Shown piece after piece: positions 8,024 to 17,982 of a stretch of 64,000 bases of DNA. A program made the translations under genes and the position numbers. Position 1 is the first letter of the stretch. Every line of letters begins with the position of its first letter. Source of the stretch: Scardovia inopinata JCM 12537. Lineage in GTDB: Bacteria > Actinomycetota > Actinomycetes > Actinomycetales > Bifidobacteriaceae. The DNA lies in assembly GCF_001042695.1 (NCBI RefSeq), contig NZ_AP012334.1, positions 496,001 through 560,000 of the forward strand. Reading direction: 5' to 3'. The notes under the pieces were generated by a model that worked only from the letters and a program-made list of their open reading frames with translations, made no database searches and had not been told where the DNA came from.

Positions 8024-9475
8024 TTACCAGACGAAAAGACCCACCATGCCGGCGGACAGGAGTGAAACAAGAATTCCGGACAGGAGCATGCGGCCCACAT
8101 TTTTGGAGATTAGATCATTCTTTTCCTTGTCTACCAGACCTTTGAAGCAGCCGGTCACCATGCCGATGGTGCTGAAGTTAGCAAAGGAGGTCAGGAAAAC
8201 AGTTAGAACGGCCTTGTAATGCGGGGCAAAGTGGGCGATGGTCTTGGTGACTTCGCTCATGACCACGAATTCATTAGTAACCAGCTTCATTCCCATGTAA
8301 CCTGCCATGTTCCAGGCAGTTGCCGGATCCAGCCCCAGGAGGAGGGATGGGATGTAAAGGAAGACGCCAAGGATGTGTTCCAGAGTCAGCTGGGGATTAA
8401 TCAGGCCAAGCAGTTTATTGATCAGGGCAGCCAGGGCAACAAAGGCGATGACATTGGCCGTGATAATGAGGATTAGCTTACCGGCACCGAGAATGGAATC
8501 ACCCAGGAAGGAGAAGAAAGGTTCTTTCTTCTGTTTGGCTGGCTTGGCAACCTTGGTAGAGGAGTCTTCTGCAACAGATCCATCAGCAGCAGCCTGATCA
8601 GTTTTCTTTGTCCAGGGGAGAATTGCCCGGAGACGGTCGGCAAAGGTTGGAGCAGGAATGGCAGTGGCTGCGGCGGGAGCAGGGGCTGGGGTCTCTGCTA
8701 CAGCCGCGGTGGTCTGTGCAGAAGCAGAAGCAGGAACAGTCTCATTGGTGTCAGGTGCAGCTTCTGTGGCGTCTGCCAGTGTGGCGATGGTATCTTCTTC
8801 CTTGCTGACCTGCACAGGGTAGAGGAGGTTGGCCACGATCAGGGCGTTGATGCAGTTAAGAGGAACAGCGGTCAGCACATATTCGCCTGGAACCAGCTGG
8901 GTATAGGAAGCGATAATGGATGCGGTGACGCAGCTCATAGACATCATAGCTAGAGTCAGGTTTCTGGCCGGTTTCATTCTTTGAAGCTGCAGCTTAGATA
9001 CAGCCAAGGCTTCGGTATTGCCTAAAAACATCATTTCAACTGAGAAGAATGTTTCAAACTTAGGCTGACGGGTAATAAAGCTCAGACCACGACCAACCCA
9101 TTTGATCAGCCAGGGAAGGAATCCAACATAGGTCAGAATATCGAACATAGGCACAACTAGCAGAATTGGCAGGAGGGCAGAAGCTACAAAGTTAACCGGG
9201 GCAGGGTTGACTCCAGTGGGTCCAACCCAGTTAGCAAAGGCGAAATTAATACCCTTGAACGCTGCGGTGACCAGCTGATTAAAGCCAGTAGCAGCTCCCC
9301 GGACTATGGCCCGTCCCCAGGAGAAGGAGGTCAGGAACCAGGCGATGACAATGTTGAGAACAATCATGATTCCAATTGATCCCCAGGCAACGTGTTTCTT
9401 ATCATGGGAGAAAAGCCAGCCAAGAAGCACGAAAATAAATATTCCAGCAATATTGAGTGCTAAATACATAATCAT
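8024..9475 (-). CDS. Nucleoside transporter, CNT (NupC) family
   Basis: Concentrative cation-coupled nucleoside uptake across the cytoplasmic membrane. Hydrophobic segments fill residues 1-210 and 335-483. FFSVEMMFLGNTEAL matches the CNT substrate/ion signature, and FVVMSEVTKTI and LTSFANFSTIGMVTG match the C-terminal transport domain. The two halves are separated by a hydrophilic Ala/Pro/Thr-rich linker of about 100 residues (roughly 230-330), which gives 483 residues instead of about 400. Located among dNK and tdk genes, so uptake of (deoxy)nucleosides is the likely role. Shares a terminator with the kinase gene. Confidence 0.88.
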   Translation of the reverse strand: MIMYLALNIAGIFIFVLLGWLFSHDKKHVAWGSIGIMIVLNIVIAWFLTSFSWGRAIVRGAATGFNQLVTAAFKGINFAFANWVGPTGVNPAPVNFVASALLPILLVVPMFDILTYVGFLPWLIKWVGRGLSFITRQPKFETFFSVEMMFLGNTEALAVSKLQLQRMKPARNLTLAMMSMSCVTASIIASYTQLVPGEYVLTAVPLNCINALIVANLLYPVQVSKEEDTIATLADATEAAPDTNETVPASASAQTTAAVAETPAPAPAAATAIPAPTFADRLRAILPWTKKTDQAAADGSVAEDSSTKVAKPAKQKKEPFFSFLGDSILGAGKLILIITANVIAFVALAALINKLLGLINPQLTLEHILGVFLYIPSLLLGLDPATAWNMAGYMGMKLVTNEFVVMSEVTKTIAHFAPHYKAVLTVFLTSFANFSTIGMVTGCFKGLVDKEKNDLISKNVGRMLLSGILVSLLSAGMVGLFVW

Positions 9476-9652
9476 TTTCTTTCGTATGAGACAACGTTAT
9501 TTATGGTATCGGCACCGGGGCATCGAATCAAGACGAAGGTTCGTGAGATAAAACACGTTCCGGGACTATGCCGTGTTGAAAATGGTTCTTGCTACCGGGA
9601 GATGAGTATGGTAAGTGTGGTGACAATATGGTGATGTATGAGAAAGGTGACC

Positions 9653-10240
9653 ATGGCACAGCTTTACTACCGTTACGGCACAATGAATTCGGGGAAAAGC
9701 ATAGAAATCTTAAAAGTTGCGCATAATTATGAGGAACAGGGCAAGCCAATTGCCCTCATGACTTCTATGCTCGACACGCGGTCAGGCTATGGTCATATTT
9801 CTTCCAGAATCGGTCTTAACCGTGAAGCGGTGCCTATCAGTCCCCAGATGGATCTGGTGGACTATGTCAGAGGCCTATCCCCCCGGCCTTATTGTGTTTT
9901 GGTTGATGAGTGTCAGTTTTTATCAAAGAAAAATGTTTATGATTTGGCTGCGGTAGTTGATGATCTGGCAATCCCGGTCATGTGCTTTGGCCTGAAAAAT
10001 GATTTCCAGAACAAACTTTTTGAAGGCTCCTACCACCTGCTTCTTCTGGCTGACAAAATTGAGGAGATTAAAACTATTTGTCAATATTGCAGCCACAAGG
10101 CAACTATGGTTTTGAGGGTGGCTGATGGGAAGCCGGTCTATGAAGGAGAGCAGATTCAGATTGGGGGCAATGAATCATATATTCCCGTCTGTCGGCATCA
10201 TTATTTCCACCCAGAAACTGCTGAAACTACAGACTTCTAA
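9653..10240 (+). CDS. tdk: Thymidine kinase
   Basis: Phosphorylates thymidine to dTMP. The 195-residue product shows the type II TK fold: Walker A in [12 protein letters not shown], Walker B in [10 protein letters not shown], the lasso region with [12 protein letters not shown], and C-terminal PVCRHHY. The structural zinc site appears as CQYC plus C/H near the end. ATG 9653 was chosen because AAAGGTG sits just upstream and the product begins MAQLYYRYG; an in-frame ATG at 9638 adds five residues. Its last 14 bp overlap the end of the convergent TPR-DUF4037 gene. Confidence 0.95.
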   Translation: MAQLYYRYGTMNSGKSIEILKVAHNYEEQGKPIALMTSMLDTRSGYGHISSRIGLNREAVPISPQMDLVDYVRGLSPRPYCVLVDECQFLSKKNVYDLAAVVDDLAIPVMCFGLKNDFQNKLFEGSYHLLLLADKIEEIKTICQYCSHKATMVLRVADGKPVYEGEQIQIGGNESYIPVCRHHYFHPETAETTDF

Positions 10241-12260
10241 GAAAAGAATTTTTCTCAGAAATGTGGCTTTCCACATAGGGGCGATGCCATTCCAAAAAAT
10301 CCTCACTGCTGGAAGTCAAACCTTCCTGCTGGAGTTCCTCAACAATCTCCCGGCAGATAGTGGTAATCAGGCTGGTGATCTGATTATTATCCTGTGAAAC
10401 ATCAAGGAGAAGAAGGTTTTCCAGCTGCTCACAGATTTCAGACAGCCGGGTTGACGGCCGTCTGCTGATGTTCCGTAAAGCTGCGAAACGCCATTTGTAG
10501 TAAGGTGCATAACCCACAATCAGGGGATTATTGATGAGGAAAATCAGGGAGCTGGTAGCATTAGCAAATTCAGATAGGCAGAGTCGTGCTGCAGGCTGAT
10601 CTTTCCGCGCAATCATGCGAGAATAATTATACTGACCAGCCTGGCTGATCATGCCCAGGCGACGTGAAATCAGAGAAAATCGAACATCATCAGGCATGTT
10701 TTTGAATCCCTGACGACGGGAAGAAAAGGCACCGAGGGGATCGGCAAAGATTTGCCCATTTGTGGCTGCTGCCAGGGTTGACTCCTGCAGGTTCAGCCAG
10801 AGCAGAGGCTCATCCTGGCCTGGAGCTTGGGATAAACCAGTAATGGACTCGAAAAAGTCGCCGATTTTAAAGACACCTGACCTTCTGCCCCTACCCTGGG
10901 AACGGGGAGTAGAGCTTCGGGTTTGAAAGCCAAGAAACTCCTGAGGAAGGGCGTCATAGTCTGCTTGCAGATCGTGACCAATTTTTTGATAGTCTTCCTT
11001 TGTAGCCCATAGGCAGAAACGCGGGCCAAAATCGTGATCGTGTGACAAGTCATCATCGAAACCATAGCATTCGGATCCGTGTCCAACCAGTCCGGCTGCG
11101 ATTCTTCCCCTATATTCAGGATATTTTCGATAGATGAGGGGTTCGCCATATTCCTGCCAGAATTGCCGGGCCAGGTCCAGACCTTTGATTTTTAAGGGAG
11201 CCTTATCCTGCGAATCTGCAATCTCCTGCACAGCACGGGAATTGGCAAGTGTTGTCCGGTAATAATCATTATCGGCTCCATACGTTTTCCTGATATGTTC
11301 CAGTGCCTTTCTGTAATAAAGTCGGGACTCCTCAAACTGTCCGGCAAAGAAGGCTGCCTGGGCATAACCAGCCAAAGCCGAGGCATAGTGGGCGCTGTCT
11401 GTCAGATGTTTGCCAGGATCATGGTGATAAATATTCAGCGCCTGCTGCGCATAACTTACAGCCTGTGCACGTAAAGATGCAGCAGTCTCATGTAGTGAGT
11501 GCGATGGACGTGACGAACGTGATGGACGTGATGAGCGTGATGAGACTTTCCGCTCGGATTCTTTCTGCTTAGAACTGGCAATCTGCAGGAGGACCAGGGC
11601 AAGGTTCGTTTTTGTTGTGGCAATGTCAATGTCGTTTTGAGGGTCAGGGCTGACCTTGGTCATAATAGTCAGCGCTTGGTATAGTTCTTGGTAAGCTTGA
11701 GTAAAATTACCAGTTTGCGAATACAGCATCGATAAATTATTATGCAGAGCAGCAATGGTTCGGGAATCCGTCTGCGGGGCCTGGTCAGCAGCAGAAAGTG
11801 CCTGCTTGTATAATTCCAGAGCTTGATCATACTGCTGGGCTGCCCGCATGGCGGTGGCAGCATTGATCAGGACCGACACCCACTGGGGACTTCCTTCCAG
11901 TCCTAAATGCAGGGCAAGATCCAGCGAGGCCTGTGCCAGTTTGACATTCTCACTGTGTCGGCTCTGCGATCTGTAAAATCCCATGAGCTCATTGATTACA
12001 GTCAATTGCCCTGCCTCATCGCCGGTTTCTACAGTCTGCTCAAGTGCCGATGTCAGGTACTGTTCCACCTTCTGAGGACCAGGGTGCAGGGAATAAAGAT
12101 CGTCCAGCCCAGCCATAAATGCATCTGGTGAAAAGCCTGTTGCTGTCGGAGAACCCTGGGGAATACCGTCATCTGCCGAGTCGGAGAGAAGACTGGGATC
12201 TTGCTCTTCTTTGTCCGCAATGTGCATATCTGGAATCGACTCTGAATCATTATTAAGCAT
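10227..12260 (-). CDS. TPR-repeat protein with C-terminal DUF4037 nucleotidyltransferase-like domain
   Basis: 677 residues. Residues ~60-350 form tetratricopeptide-like helical repeats (for example [14 protein letters not shown] and [12 protein letters not shown]). Residues ~355-600 match DUF4037: [18 protein letters not shown] at 395-412 resembles the GS...DxD core of polymerase-beta-type nucleotidyltransferases. A Ser/Arg/Pro low-complexity stretch at ~238-256 is encoded by 9-bp repeats. The start is apparently leaderless (TAGTAT, 6 nt, ATG). Function unknown; the architecture suggests a TPR-scaffolded nucleotidyltransferase, but activity is not shown. It overlaps tdk tail to tail. Confidence 0.82.
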   Translation of the reverse strand: MLNNDSESIPDMHIADKEEQDPSLLSDSADDGIPQGSPTATGFSPDAFMAGLDDLYSLHPGPQKVEQYLTSALEQTVETGDEAGQLTVINELMGFYRSQSRHSENVKLAQASLDLALHLGLEGSPQWVSVLINAATAMRAAQQYDQALELYKQALSAADQAPQTDSRTIAALHNNLSMLYSQTGNFTQAYQELYQALTIMTKVSPDPQNDIDIATTKTNLALVLLQIASSKQKESERKVSSRSSRPSRSSRPSHSLHETAASLRAQAVSYAQQALNIYHHDPGKHLTDSAHYASALAGYAQAAFFAGQFEESRLYYRKALEHIRKTYGADNDYYRTTLANSRAVQEIADSQDKAPLKIKGLDLARQFWQEYGEPLIYRKYPEYRGRIAAGLVGHGSECYGFDDDLSHDHDFGPRFCLWATKEDYQKIGHDLQADYDALPQEFLGFQTRSSTPRSQGRGRRSGVFKIGDFFESITGLSQAPGQDEPLLWLNLQESTLAAATNGQIFADPLGAFSSRRQGFKNMPDDVRFSLISRRLGMISQAGQYNYSRMIARKDQPAARLCLSEFANATSSLIFLINNPLIVGYAPYYKWRFAALRNISRRPSTRLSEICEQLENLLLLDVSQDNNQITSLITTICREIVEELQQEGLTSSSEDFLEWHRPYVESHISEKNSFLRSL
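11498..11546. repeat. 9-bp coding repeat inside the TPR-DUF4037 gene
   Basis: Successive units of the type GTGATGGAC, GTGACGAAC, GTGATGGAC, GTGATGAGC are visible on the plus strand. They encode the Ser-Arg-Pro-Ser-type stretch of the protein. Confidence 0.75.
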
Positions 12261-12266
12261 AAAACT

Positions 12267-12272
12267 ATACTA
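12267..12272 (-). promoter_or_regulatory. -10 box of a leaderless promoter (TPR-DUF4037 gene)
   Basis: TAGTAT on the minus strand, 6 nt before ATG 12260. No Shine-Dalgarno sequence is present. Confidence 0.45.
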
Positions 12273-12353
12273 AACTGGTTCCCTGATTTTGTATTCATTT
12301 TATTATATTTTATGGTGTAGTGTGTATGACTTTATGACGTCCTGATATCAGCG

Positions 12354-12363
12354 GGAATATTCC
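12354..12363. promoter_or_regulatory. Palindrome centred 41.5 nt before the response-regulator start
   Basis: GGAATATTCC is a perfect 10-bp palindrome. If transcription starts at the ATG (12400), its centre is at -41.5, a usual activator position. No known regulator site was recognised. Confidence 0.35.
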
Positions 12364-12387
12364 ATATTCTTAAGTAGGTTCCAAAAC

Positions 12388-12393
12388 TATAAT
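12388..12393 (+). promoter_or_regulatory. Consensus -10 box of a leaderless promoter (response regulator)
   Basis: TATAAT, then 6 nt, then ATG 12400. There is no ribosome binding site between them. Confidence 0.65.
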
Positions 12394-12399
12394 GAACGT

Positions 12400-13101
12400 A
12401 TGCTGTATAAAATTGCCATCTGTGATGATTCCGCTGACACCCGCCTGTATGTGGAATCTTTGGTCCGTCGCTGGGGTCGGCAAACAGATCATGATATTCA
12501 GATTATGTCTTTTCCTTCTGCAGAGAGCTTTCTTTTCCACTATGAGGATGATCACTCCATGGATATAATTCTTCTGGACATTGAAATGGCAGGTATGGAT
12601 GGCTTGTCCCTGGCCAGGGAGCTTCGTAAGAGTAATGATCTTGTCCAAATTGTATTCGTCACCGGTTATTCCGAGTACATTGAAGAAGGGTATGATGTTT
12701 CTGCCCTTCATTACTTAGTGAAACCGCTGAAGAAAGAGAAACTCTTTTCTGTTCTGGACCGGGCTGTGGGCAAACTTCACAAGAATGAGCAGGTTCTTAC
12801 TCTTGAAGCGGGTTCTGAAGTTCAGAGAATCCCGGTCTACCAGATTGTATCTGTAGGAGTTCGGAGAAATTATGTGACTATTCATGCGGCTCATGATTAT
12901 ACGGTTAAGATGACTTTGAGCCAGGTTGCACGAAACCTGGACGATAGATTTTACCGGGTGGGCAGGTCTGACATTGTTAATCTGACGAAAATCCTCAGGG
13001 TGACCACGACTGATATTTATTTGGATGATGGAACCACAATCCCCTTGCCGCGCGGGGCTTATGAGGGCGTTAACCGGGCAATTATTGGTCTGGGGAAGTG
13101 A
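12400..13101 (+). CDS. Response regulator, receiver plus LytTR DNA-binding domain
   Basis: Receiver domain in residues 1-120 with the acidic pocket CDD at 8-10, the phospho-acceptor Asp60 in IILLDIEMAGMDG and the conserved Lys in LVKPLKKEK. LytTR domain in ~135-230 (RRNYVTIHA, FYRVGRSDIVNL). Members of this AgrA/LytR group usually control peptide, bacteriocin or quorum-sensing genes. It starts at a consensus leaderless promoter and is followed 76 bp later by its partner kinase, then two ABC exporter genes, which are its most likely targets. Confidence 0.92.
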   Translation: MLYKIAICDDSADTRLYVESLVRRWGRQTDHDIQIMSFPSAESFLFHYEDDHSMDIILLDIEMAGMDGLSLARELRKSNDLVQIVFVTGYSEYIEEGYDVSALHYLVKPLKKEKLFSVLDRAVGKLHKNEQVLTLEAGSEVQRIPVYQIVSVGVRRNYVTIHAAHDYTVKMTLSQVARNLDDRFYRVGRSDIVNLTKILRVTTTDIYLDDGTTIPLPRGAYEGVNRAIIGLGK

Positions 13102-13177
13102 GAAACACAACAAAGCGAGCAACACAATGCTGCCTACTACAAACACTATCTACGGGGTAAAGCACTAGGATGAGGTT

Positions 13178-13876
13178 ATGGGACTGATTTCATATCTGAC
13201 ATCAAAAAGGATTGATCGGCAAATTTCTGCCTACCAACAGGATCTGCTGGAAACTCACTATGCTGAAGTGGATACCATGTACCATCAGATGCGTGGGTGG
13301 AGACACGATTACAGAAATCACATTCAGACTATGAAAGCTTTTGCAGATCGGGGAGATCTGGAGGCGGTTCGCCGATACCTTGATGAACTGGATTCTGATC
13401 TTGCCCGGGTGGATACAGTGATCAAGACTGGCAATCCTATGACGGACGCGATTTTAAATTCAAAGATTTCTCTGGCCAAGAGCAAGAGGATTCCGGTCAC
13501 AGCTGATGCCCATATTCCTGTAAAATTACGGTTGTCAGAGATTGATCTCTGCTGCATTATTGGTAACCTTTTTGATAACGCTATTGATGCTTCTCTAGTT
13601 TTACCTGAAGAGCGGCGGCAGGTTAGGGTCTATATGGATATGAAGGGGCAACAGCTGTATATTTCTTTCACTAATTTTGCTGCTGGAAAGAAGTTGAAAA
13701 AGAGAGGAAGGATTTTCCAATCAACCAAAGGGCTGGGACATGGTTTTGGTCTGGAAAGGATTGATACCATTGTTGATAGGCTAGGAGGATACATCAGCCG
13801 TAATTCAGAAGAGGGGGCTTTCACCACAGAGATTTTGCTCCCACAGCTTGCTGTTTCTTCTTCCCTTTCTGGCTGA
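13178..13876 (+). CDS. GHKL sensor histidine kinase without membrane domain
   Basis: The 232-residue protein has the AgrC/ComD-type H-box with His43 in RHDYRNHIQ, the N-box IGNLFDNAIDAS (Asn134) and the G-box GLGHGFGLERI. Partners with the LytTR regulator just upstream. Proteins of this class normally carry several N-terminal membrane helices that sense the peptide. Here only about 35 residues precede the H-box and none is hydrophobic enough for a helix, so the kinase looks cytosolic or has lost its sensor. ATG 13178 follows GATGAGG. Confidence 0.88.
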   Translation: MGLISYLTSKRIDRQISAYQQDLLETHYAEVDTMYHQMRGWRHDYRNHIQTMKAFADRGDLEAVRRYLDELDSDLARVDTVIKTGNPMTDAILNSKISLAKSKRIPVTADAHIPVKLRLSEIDLCCIIGNLFDNAIDASLVLPEERRQVRVYMDMKGQQLYISFTNFAAGKKLKKRGRIFQSTKGLGHGFGLERIDTIVDRLGGYISRNSEEGAFTTEILLPQLAVSSSLSG

Positions 13877-13915
13877 GGTAATTTCTGATTTCAGCCGGCG
13901 GCCGGTATACAAGTG

Positions 13916-13945
13916 CGGCAATTCATCACTCGGCAATTCATCACC
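13916..13945. repeat. 15-bp direct repeat, two copies
   Basis: CGGCAATTCATCACT and CGGCAATTCATCACC are adjacent, followed by a weaker third copy. They lie in the 151-bp gap between the kinase gene and the first ABC gene. Confidence 0.75.
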
Positions 13946-14027
13946 GGAATATAGCAATTCGTCCCCCAGAGCTTCCAAAAAATTATCATCTTGCTAGAGT
14001 TGCCACTGTAATGGTGAGGTGAGGAAT

Positions 14028-15962
14028 ATGGAATCCACGACAGCAGAACAGACAAATTCCGATGACCAAGACCAGGCACGGCGCCAGGGTCTGCCGGACA
14101 GTGAAAATAAGCGGGACCAGGCAGAGCATGGGGACAAGCCGGGTCAGGAGTCTAAAAAACAGGCTAAGCCCAGATACTCCATGGCCAGCAACGTGGCTTA
14201 TATGATCCGGCTTGCCTGGAATGGCCACAAAAGAGTCCTCTGGCTGTGTATAGCAGTCGCCGTTTTTGCCGTGGGTCAGAGTCTGGCTCAGATGTTCATT
14301 GCCCCTGCTGCCCTCAACGTGATCGAAAGCAAAGGAAGCATGAGCCAGTTGCTGGCAACAATTGGCATCTTTACCCTGATTCTGATTTTTCTTGACGGCG
14401 GGTATGAATATTTTAAACTGGATACCATGCCAGGCAGGATCTCTGTTCGCTTATCCATCATCATGGCCGCCAACACTAAACGATCCCAAACGTCTTATCC
14501 TAACCTGCTGGATACGCGATTTTTGGACTACAGCAAACAGGCCGATGAGGCAACATATGGAAATTCCCAGCCAGCAGAAGCAGTGTGGGAAACTCTGACC
14601 CAGCTGCTGACCAATATTCTTGGTTTTATTATTTACCTAGCTCTCCTGTCTGGGTTGAATATATATCTGGCCCTGATAGCAGCAGCCTTGACGGTAATCG
14701 GCTTCTTTGTCAATATGAAAATGAGCCGCTGGTCTTATGAGCATCAGGATGAAAGAGCCTCCTATTTGGGAGCGGTGAATTATGCCACCAAACTCCTGTC
14801 TGACCGCACTTATGCCAAGGATCTGAGAATTTTTGGCATGGTTGGCTGGGTTCAGGAATTGTGGAATAAGAACTTTCGACTTTTCAGAAATTTCAACAAA
14901 AATGCCCAGACAAAACTGTTCGTGGGGAACGTGGTTGATGTTCTTTTGACTTTTCTGCGCAACGGACTGGCTTATCTGGTTTTAATCACTATGGTGATTC
15001 ATAAAAATATTACTGTTTCTCAGTTTATTCTGTATTTTTCTGCAGTAACAGGCTTTACTACCTGGGTTAGTGGAATTTTAGAGCAGACGTTTACCCTTTA
15101 CAGGCAGAGTCTGGACCTGTCAAAAGTCAGAGAGTTCCTGGAATGGTCAGAGATTTTCCGCTTCTCCGGAGGAAAGCCCCTGCCGCAGGCTCCATATGAG
15201 TTGTGCTTAGATCATGTGTCTTATCGGTATCCCGGTGCATCCGCAGACACCATTCATGACATGAATCTGATTATCAAGCCCCAGGAGAAAATAGCGATTG
15301 TAGGCCTGAATGGGGCTGGAAAATCAACTCTGATCAAGCTTGTATCAGGTTTTCTTGACCCGACTGAAGGGCGGGTACTCCTCAACGGTCAGGATATTCG
15401 CCAGTTTAACCGTCGGGAATATTATTCCCTCTTTGCCGGTGTATTCCAGGATTTCTCTGTCCTGCCGGCAACAATCAGGGAAAATATAACCCAGGAAGTA
15501 GAAACTGTTGATAAAACAAAATTGTGGAAAAGCCTGGAGCAGGCCGATCTGGCTCAGAAAGTACAGAGTTTGCCCCACTCGGAAGAAACTCAGATAACCC
15601 GAGAAGTGTATGAGGATGGGACTGAATTTTCCGGAGGAGAGACACAGAGACTGATGCTGGCCCGGGTCCTGTACCGTGATTCGCCTGTTATCCTCCTGGA
15701 TGAACCCACAGCAGCTCTGGATCCCATAGCTGAAAATTCTGTCTATACCCGCTATAACCAGATGACAGAAGGGAAAACAGCCATTTTTATCTCTCACCGT
15801 CTGGCCTCGACCAGATTCTGCAGTCGAATTCTTTACCTGAAAAAGGGAAAGATTGCCGAGGAAGGAGATCACGACTCTCTCATGGCTCTCGGTGGGGATT
15901 ACGCCAGGCTTTTTACTGTTCAAAGCAAGTATTATCAGGAAGGGGAGGAAAAAAATGAGTAA
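14028..15962 (+). CDS. ABC exporter half-transporter (permease-ATPase fusion), first of pair
   Basis: 644 residues. A charged N-terminal stretch of about 45 residues, then an exporter-type membrane domain (~60-345), then a nucleotide-binding domain with Walker A GLNGAGKST, Q-loop GVFQDF, signature FSGGE, Walker B VILLDEPTAALDP and H-loop ISHRLAS. It overlaps the next ABC gene by 8 nt, so the two probably form a heterodimeric exporter. Placement after a LytTR system suggests peptide or antimicrobial export or resistance, but no peptide gene was found. Start ATG 14028 follows a GAGGTGAGG stretch; GTG 14019 is in frame. Confidence 0.88.
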   Translation: MESTTAEQTNSDDQDQARRQGLPDSENKRDQAEHGDKPGQESKKQAKPRYSMASNVAYMIRLAWNGHKRVLWLCIAVAVFAVGQSLAQMFIAPAALNVIESKGSMSQLLATIGIFTLILIFLDGGYEYFKLDTMPGRISVRLSIIMAANTKRSQTSYPNLLDTRFLDYSKQADEATYGNSQPAEAVWETLTQLLTNILGFIIYLALLSGLNIYLALIAAALTVIGFFVNMKMSRWSYEHQDERASYLGAVNYATKLLSDRTYAKDLRIFGMVGWVQELWNKNFRLFRNFNKNAQTKLFVGNVVDVLLTFLRNGLAYLVLITMVIHKNITVSQFILYFSAVTGFTTWVSGILEQTFTLYRQSLDLSKVREFLEWSEIFRFSGGKPLPQAPYELCLDHVSYRYPGASADTIHDMNLIIKPQEKIAIVGLNGAGKSTLIKLVSGFLDPTEGRVLLNGQDIRQFNRREYYSLFAGVFQDFSVLPATIRENITQEVETVDKTKLWKSLEQADLAQKVQSLPHSEETQITREVYEDGTEFSGGETQRLMLARVLYRDSPVILLDEPTAALDPIAENSVYTRYNQMTEGKTAIFISHRLASTRFCSRILYLKKGKIAEEGDHDSLMALGGDYARLFTVQSKYYQEGEEKNE

Positions 15963-17829
15963 AAAAATGAGCAAAAAACGCATTTCCATGGGGGAAGCTC
16001 TTCAGCGGTATGGCAGGGCTGTGCGCATCTGGCAGAAATATTCACCACAACTACTTCCTTCCACTGTACTCTATCAGCTGTTTTTCAAGGGAACTCCCTT
16101 CGTTACCATTTACCTGTCTGCATTGATTCTTAATGCCCTGGTTCTGTGGCAACCGGCTGCCAAAATCTGGACCCTGGTGGTTATTACTGTGACTGTAACT
16201 GCTGTTCTGGCTATGATTACCCACGTGCTCAATCGGTGGTATGAAACCAACAAAGCAGGAATATGGTCGGTTACCCTCAAAATCTTTGCTGATAAAAAAG
16301 CTGACATGGATTTTGTCAGCGCTGACAGCCAACAGGTTGCTGACATGGAATCCCAGGCTGAACAGAACATGAACTGGGGCGGATGGGGTTTATCCCTGAT
16401 TGAGGATATTACTTCCAAACTCATAGGGTCAGTAGTATCTATTGTTGGCGGAGTTGCCCTGTCGGTCCAGCTTTTCCTCCTCCCTGTAAGAAAATCTGAC
16501 CTGATCTTCCTGAATAACCCTCTCTGCCTTCTGCTTATTCTTGCTCTGATTGCCGGTGCCATTGCCGTCTCCTGGGCTTTTACCAAATATGAAAATGGAG
16601 TGGTGACACGGGTTGCTGACAGTGCCCGTTTAGGCAACCGGCTTTTTAAGGCTTATTCGCATTTAGCAAGTGAAGCTACTCAGGGATCCCTGGATATTCG
16701 CCTCTATAATCAGGAAAAGATTGGTCAATATCACATGAATAAGAAACCTATCTTTACTGAAGGATCTCTGATAGACAGGCTCTACAGGGGGAAACTAGGT
16801 TTTCTGACGGCAGCTTCTCGGGGAGTACAGTCAATCATGTCCGGCCTGATCTATCTTTTTGTCTGTCTCAAGGCCTGGGGAGGAGCTTTCCCCATAGGTT
16901 CAGCTACCCAGTATATTGGTGCAGTAACTGGAGTCTTTACCGGGATTAGTGAGTTTATTGCCAATCTGGAGGCAATCAGGACTAATGGGGAATTCCTGAC
17001 TGATACATATGGATTTTTGGATGTTCCTCATACGATGTATAAGGGAAGTCTGACTACAGAGAAGCGGTCAGACCGCCAGTATCAGATTGAATTCAGGGAT
17101 GTGTCCTTTAAGTATCCCGGGGCATCTGATTATGCCCTGAGGCATGTGACTATGTCATTCAGAGTGGGAAGCCGTTTGGCTGTAGTGGGTATGAATGGAA
17201 GTGGAAAAACTACCTTTATAAAGCTGCTCTGCCGCCTGTATGATCCTACTGAAGGGCACATATTGCTTAATGGCATTGATATCAGAAAATACCGGTACCA
17301 GGATTATATGAATATTTTCTCCATTGTTTTCCAAGATTTTCAGCTTTTTGCCATGCCTCTGGGCCAGAATGTGGCCACCAGTACTCACTATGATAGGGAC
17401 AAAGTCATGGATTGCCTGGTCAAGGCTGGATTTGCAGATCGCCTCGCTTCCTTGCCTCAAGGATTGGATACGAATTTGTATAAGGATCTGGATAAGGAAG
17501 GGGTGAATATTTCCGGCGGTGAAGCCCAGAAGATTGCTATTGCTCGGGCATTGTATAAAGATGCACCTTTCATTGTTCTGGATGAGCCTACAGCCGCCCT
17601 GGATCCTGTAGCAGAAGCTGATATATACAGTAAGTTCGATGAAATTGCAGGGCGCAAAACAGCGATCTACATTAGCCACCGCCTTTCATCCTGCAAGTTC
17701 TGCGATGATATTGCTGTTTTTGACCAGGGGAGGGTTGTTCAGAAGGGGACTCACACAGAGCTGCTGGCAGATTCGTCCGGTAAATATTATCAGCTCTGGA
17801 ATGCTCAGGCCCAGTATTATGTGAAGTAA
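15955..17829 (+). CDS. ABC exporter half-transporter (permease-ATPase fusion), second of pair
   Basis: 624 residues with a membrane domain (~30-355) and ATPase domain: Walker A GMNGSGKTT, Q-loop VFQDFQ, signature ISGGEAQ, Walker B FIVLDEPTAALDP, H-loop YISHRLSS. Start ATG 15955 was chosen because AGGGGAGG precedes it and it overlaps the end of the first half-transporter; the longer open frame from 15853 lies inside that gene. Both ATPase sites look complete, unlike heterodimers with one degenerate site. Substrate unknown. Confidence 0.88.
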   Translation: MSKKMSKKRISMGEALQRYGRAVRIWQKYSPQLLPSTVLYQLFFKGTPFVTIYLSALILNALVLWQPAAKIWTLVVITVTVTAVLAMITHVLNRWYETNKAGIWSVTLKIFADKKADMDFVSADSQQVADMESQAEQNMNWGGWGLSLIEDITSKLIGSVVSIVGGVALSVQLFLLPVRKSDLIFLNNPLCLLLILALIAGAIAVSWAFTKYENGVVTRVADSARLGNRLFKAYSHLASEATQGSLDIRLYNQEKIGQYHMNKKPIFTEGSLIDRLYRGKLGFLTAASRGVQSIMSGLIYLFVCLKAWGGAFPIGSATQYIGAVTGVFTGISEFIANLEAIRTNGEFLTDTYGFLDVPHTMYKGSLTTEKRSDRQYQIEFRDVSFKYPGASDYALRHVTMSFRVGSRLAVVGMNGSGKTTFIKLLCRLYDPTEGHILLNGIDIRKYRYQDYMNIFSIVFQDFQLFAMPLGQNVATSTHYDRDKVMDCLVKAGFADRLASLPQGLDTNLYKDLDKEGVNISGGEAQKIAIARALYKDAPFIVLDEPTAALDPVAEADIYSKFDEIAGRKTAIYISHRLSSCKFCDDIAVFDQGRVVQKGTHTELLADSSGKYYQLWNAQAQYYVK

Positions 17830-17905
17830 GATTATGGGGTTTTGTGAGCTTCCGGGAATTATCGAAAATCACAGTGCTGATGTGCATAAGCAAAGAAAAA
17901 AACAA

Positions 17906-17982
<77 letters not shown>

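Noticed and set aside
13127-13168. 13-codon open frame between the LytTR regulator and the kinase, as a signal peptide precursor
   Set aside because: Too short, no ribosome binding site, no leader or cleavage features; chance occurrence cannot be excluded.
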